Source: Eutypa lata
Taxonomy: Eukaryota > Ascomycota > Sordariomycetes > Xylariales > Diatrypaceae
Direction of reading: 5' to 3'
DNA length: 64,000 nucleotides
NCBI GenBank assembly: GCA_022661535.1
Contig: JAKULF010000003.1
Span: 2,170,001-2,234,000 of the forward strand
The notes below the pieces were generated by a model. That model saw only the letters and a program-made list of their open reading frames with translations. It was not told where the DNA came from and did no database searches. Position numbers and translations under genes: made by a program. Shown here one piece after another: positions 61,256-64,000 of the stretch. Each line of letters begins with the position of its first letter. Positions within the stretch are counted from its first letter, which is position 1.

Positions 61256-62137
61256 TTTTGGATCAGTTATTGCTTCGATTGTCGCATAACGAGGTGAAGA
61301 GACCTTGGTTACTGACTGTTGAGCGGAACTAAATACGGGTCGTGGCGGAGATAACCCTAAACGCGAAGGAATTCACAGCTGATTCTACGGCTGAATTGGG
61401 GCGTCGATTGCCTGGGGTCGTCGATTGTCTAGGGTCGTCTAGGAAGCTATAAATTGGGGGAAAACGTGGTTCATGGAGAGATACGCAAGGGGTGATGAGG
61501 TAGACATTAATACAAACAAAGAAAAGGATTATCATGGTATAGGAACCTTACAGACCATGCGAAAGCACGTAGTAATATCCATATCCAGAAGTACCGGATA
61601 CATTGAATAGATGCGCATTAATTACTATCTGTACCACATTGAGCAGTCAACCCTTTTCGTATCTGCATAATGTTAACGTGCGTATTGGCTGCTGATGTTA
61701 ACAAGGGGATTGAAACCCATTCAAGCCAAGCCGCACTGTCCGACCTATCGAGGTCACTGGCAGACTGGGGATTAGGTAGCAGTGGGGGAATTAAAAGGCG
61801 CCACGGAGCTCACAGTGCCAAACTTTGAGTCTTACATGCATGCTGCAGTACCATTCTGATATATCACATTCACAACCCAGAAGGATTCATAGGTGCAAGC
61901 ATACACACAGGCGACCAATATGCTACGCTGACATGACTATCTATCTCTTGGAAAGGTAGCTATCGATGTGGGGGGTCCATGTCATGTCACCCAAGAATGA
62001 TTTGAAGGTTTGAACAATGTTGGTAACATAATTGAGCCTCTATCTAAATACAATAGCATTTACGCAAGTATTAATACTGGTTGGTAGTAATTATCGGATA
62101 TCATGATCGATCTATTCAGCATAGCAAACTTCTGTGA
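61256..62137. promoter_or_regulatory. Divergent intergenic region between FAD oxidoreductase and P450
   Basis: 882 bp with no supported ORF. It carries a 17-bp direct repeat at 61402-61435 close to the oxidoreductase start. It presumably contains both promoters. Confidence 0.5.
61402..61435. repeat. 17-bp direct repeat in the divergent promoter
   Basis: Two adjacent copies, CGTCGATTGCCTGGGGT and CGTCGATTGTCTAGGGT, differing only by two transitions, followed by a partial third, CGTCTAGG. It lies about 150-180 bp upstream of the oxidoreductase start, so it could be a paired binding site or merely leader sequence. Confidence 0.8.
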
Positions 62138-64000
62138 ATGCCTATCAAAGCAATGGCCTTTACTATAGACGCGGCAGCTATCAGCCCCTATGATGTTATA
62201 CTGGTAGTGACCCTAGTCACACTCATTTCGTATTCTTATAGTGCAATCACTGGGCGAAGCCCCAAGTCAAATGGATTGAAACGTCACTATCCTCTTGCAG
62301 GCTATGGAAACGAGCGCTTTCTCCTATCGAGGATCTGGAACCGACTCCAATGGTTCAAAAATGGGCCAACCCTTATTCATGACGCATATCAAAAGGTAGG
62401 GCTACAGCTGAGCATAGCTGAGCACACTCATTGTGTATATAGCCTCATTTCATCATGACTAATTTAGCTTTTCCTGCTGTTAGTACCCGGATACCATCTT
62501 CGAGCTTCCATCTCTAGATCGTACCTCATTCGTATTGCCCGCCCGTTTCCTGAAGGAGGTCAGCCAGCTTCCGGCGTACATTGCCAACAACACCCACTCA
62601 ACCTGCGATGTGAGCGAGTACAATGCCTATACTATTTCTGTGTATGACCTGCCTAACTGATAAGCAGTTCTTCATCGGAACATGGACGACATTAGACTAC
62701 GATATTTTCGGCCCAGCCAGCATCGAAGCTATCCGGAAGCAGTATATCTCAAAGATTGGCCAGCAAATCGGTCCCGCCTCCCTGGAAGCCGCTCATGCTT
62801 TCCACCAGCAATTCTCACGATACCCAGGTATGCAGTTCCCCCTTGACGAACCCTAAGACCGACTTATTCTGAGTACTCCCAGACTGGACACCTATCGCAG
62901 CACAACCGAAGGTCCTGCGCACGATCGGCCAGATGGTTGCCCGCACCGTCGTAGGGCCTGAGATCTGCCGCGATCCCCAATGGGTTGAGTCCGTCATCGG
63001 CTACGCCCAGGGTGTTTTCTCGGCCGCCGTCTACATGAAAATGGTGCCTAAAGTGATGTGGCCGCTCATGGCGCTTTTCACCCCCTATCTCTACCGGATC
63101 TACAAGTATCGCCGTAGAATCCGAAGAATGGCTGCTCCACTGATCCGGCAGCGCCTCGCATGGTACCGTGAACAGCCGGAGTTCTGGGCCGCGAGGATGA
63201 AGAGTGGCGGCGAGATGAGCACGCTCGACTGGCTGATCGAGTCCTCTCCGCCCGAAGAGGCTACGCTGGAGATGCTGACTCATCGCCTGATCGGCGTCAG
63301 TTTCGCCGGGACGCACACGGCTTCCAACCACGTCGCTAACTGCATTCTGGATCTTGCTGCCGATTTTGATCGGTGGGCTCCCCTTCTGCGAGAGGAGATC
63401 ACAAATGTCCTGGGTCCGGATCCGACTTCCATCACCAATGCACAGCTAGCTAGAATGTGGAAGTTAGATAGCTTCATGAAAGAAGTGCAGAGATTCCATC
63501 CACCAGCGAAGCGTAAGTTGAGAAGAGGATGAGAAAAGCAAAAGGTTTATGCTAGTGGTAGATACAAGATAGGGGCAATTGACTATTTCCCACATCAGTC
63601 GCGGCATTCCGCCTTACTTCCTTTCTTTCAAGAATTTGCGCTGACCCTTACGTATAGTTTCAACAAACCGCACTCTGCTGGAACCACACACCCTCTCCTC
63701 GGGAGACTCATTCCCCAAGGATGTCCATCTGTGCTTTGCCGGCGTACCCATGTCAATGTCGGAAGAGTACCTCGGGGCTGATGCGCAGCACTTCGACGGG
63801 TTCCGCTTCGAGCGCATGCGCCGCGATCCTCAGCAGGAGCACAACGGGCTGCAGTTCACGTCGTCGTACGCGGGCAGCCTGCACTTCGGCCATGGGCGCC
63901 AGATGTGCCCCGGGCGCTTCATGGGAAGCCTAGTGAGCAAGCTTGTCACCATCGAGCTCCTGCGGCGCTACGACTTCAAGCTGCGCGACGGGGAGGTGAG
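62138..64000 (+). CDS. Cytochrome P450 monooxygenase (3' end outside window)
   Basis: Microsomal heme-thiolate monooxygenase, 504 residues within the window. Exons are 62138-62395, 62484-62609, 62668-62827, 62883-63512 and 63658 to about 63995. A further donor, GTGAG, appears at the very end, so at least one more exon lies outside. An N-terminal anchor helix (SPYDVILVVTLVTLISYSYS) follows MPIKAMAFTI; Met6 is an alternative start. I-helix motif AGTHT at 323-327, K-helix ExxR (Glu382, Arg385) in EVQRFHPP, and heme loop FGHGRQMCPGRF with Cys475. The style, with a DW boundary after exon 3 and TNRTLLEPHTLSSGD before the heme loop, is that of fungal ent-kaurene-oxidase-like and other secondary-metabolism P450s. 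The exact family and substrate are not assignable. An alternative acceptor at 63600 leads to a stop and was rejected. Divergent from the FAD oxidoreductase. Confidence 0.9.

Overview
The window reads as nuclear DNA of a filamentous ascomycete (Pezizomycotina, probably a Sordariomycete). The evidence is short introns of about 50-170 bp with GTRAGT-type donors and CTRAY branch points, a Zn2Cys6 regulator with a fungal-specific domain, a cellobiose dehydrogenase, a PTH11/rhodopsin-like receptor, a berberine-bridge-type oxidoreductase and a cytochrome P450. It also holds a 4.3-kb block with repeat-induced point mutation (RIP) type decay. I rebuilt the gene models by hand from splice sites and reading phase. 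All multi-exon models below sum to a whole number of codons, but none was checked against transcripts or a database.

Layout: 1-5.4 kb holds the end of an MFS carboxylate-type transporter, a Zn2Cys6 regulator on the minus strand and an NmrA/isoflavone-reductase-like enzyme divergent from it. 6.5-10.3 kb holds a BTB-like protein with an Ala-rich coiled-coil tail and a Pro/Ser-rich orphan protein. 10.3-16.3 kb is gene-free and contains a 150-bp element with TG...CA ends and a perfect 5-bp target duplication. 16.3-20.7 kb holds a membrane-anchored type-B carboxylesterase convergent with a Dal5-type anion:cation symporter. 23.8-26.4 kb holds cellobiose dehydrogenase. 26.4-37.1 kb is a gene desert. 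At 37.1 kb lies a small SCOC/DUF2205 coiled-coil protein. 41.84-46.11 kb is an LTR retrotransposon destroyed by RIP. At 49.1 kb is a Ser-rich GPI-anchored cell-surface protein. 50.7-58.2 kb holds, all on the minus strand, a FYVE + RING protein, a fructosamine-kinase-family kinase, a zinc deaminase and a PTH11-like seven-helix receptor. 59.5-64 kb holds a secreted or membrane FAD oxidoreductase divergent from a cytochrome P450 that runs off the window, plausibly the edge of a biosynthetic cluster.

Taken together, many genes look like accessory functions (extracellular oxidation, uptake, surface sensing, secondary metabolism) set between gene-free stretches. The two strongest structural signals are the mobile elements. 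The RIP-mutated retrotransposon keeps LTRs and a target duplication that differ almost only by transitions, and C/G survives inside it mainly in CpG. The compact 150-bp element at 15.2 kb is not visibly RIP-mutated.
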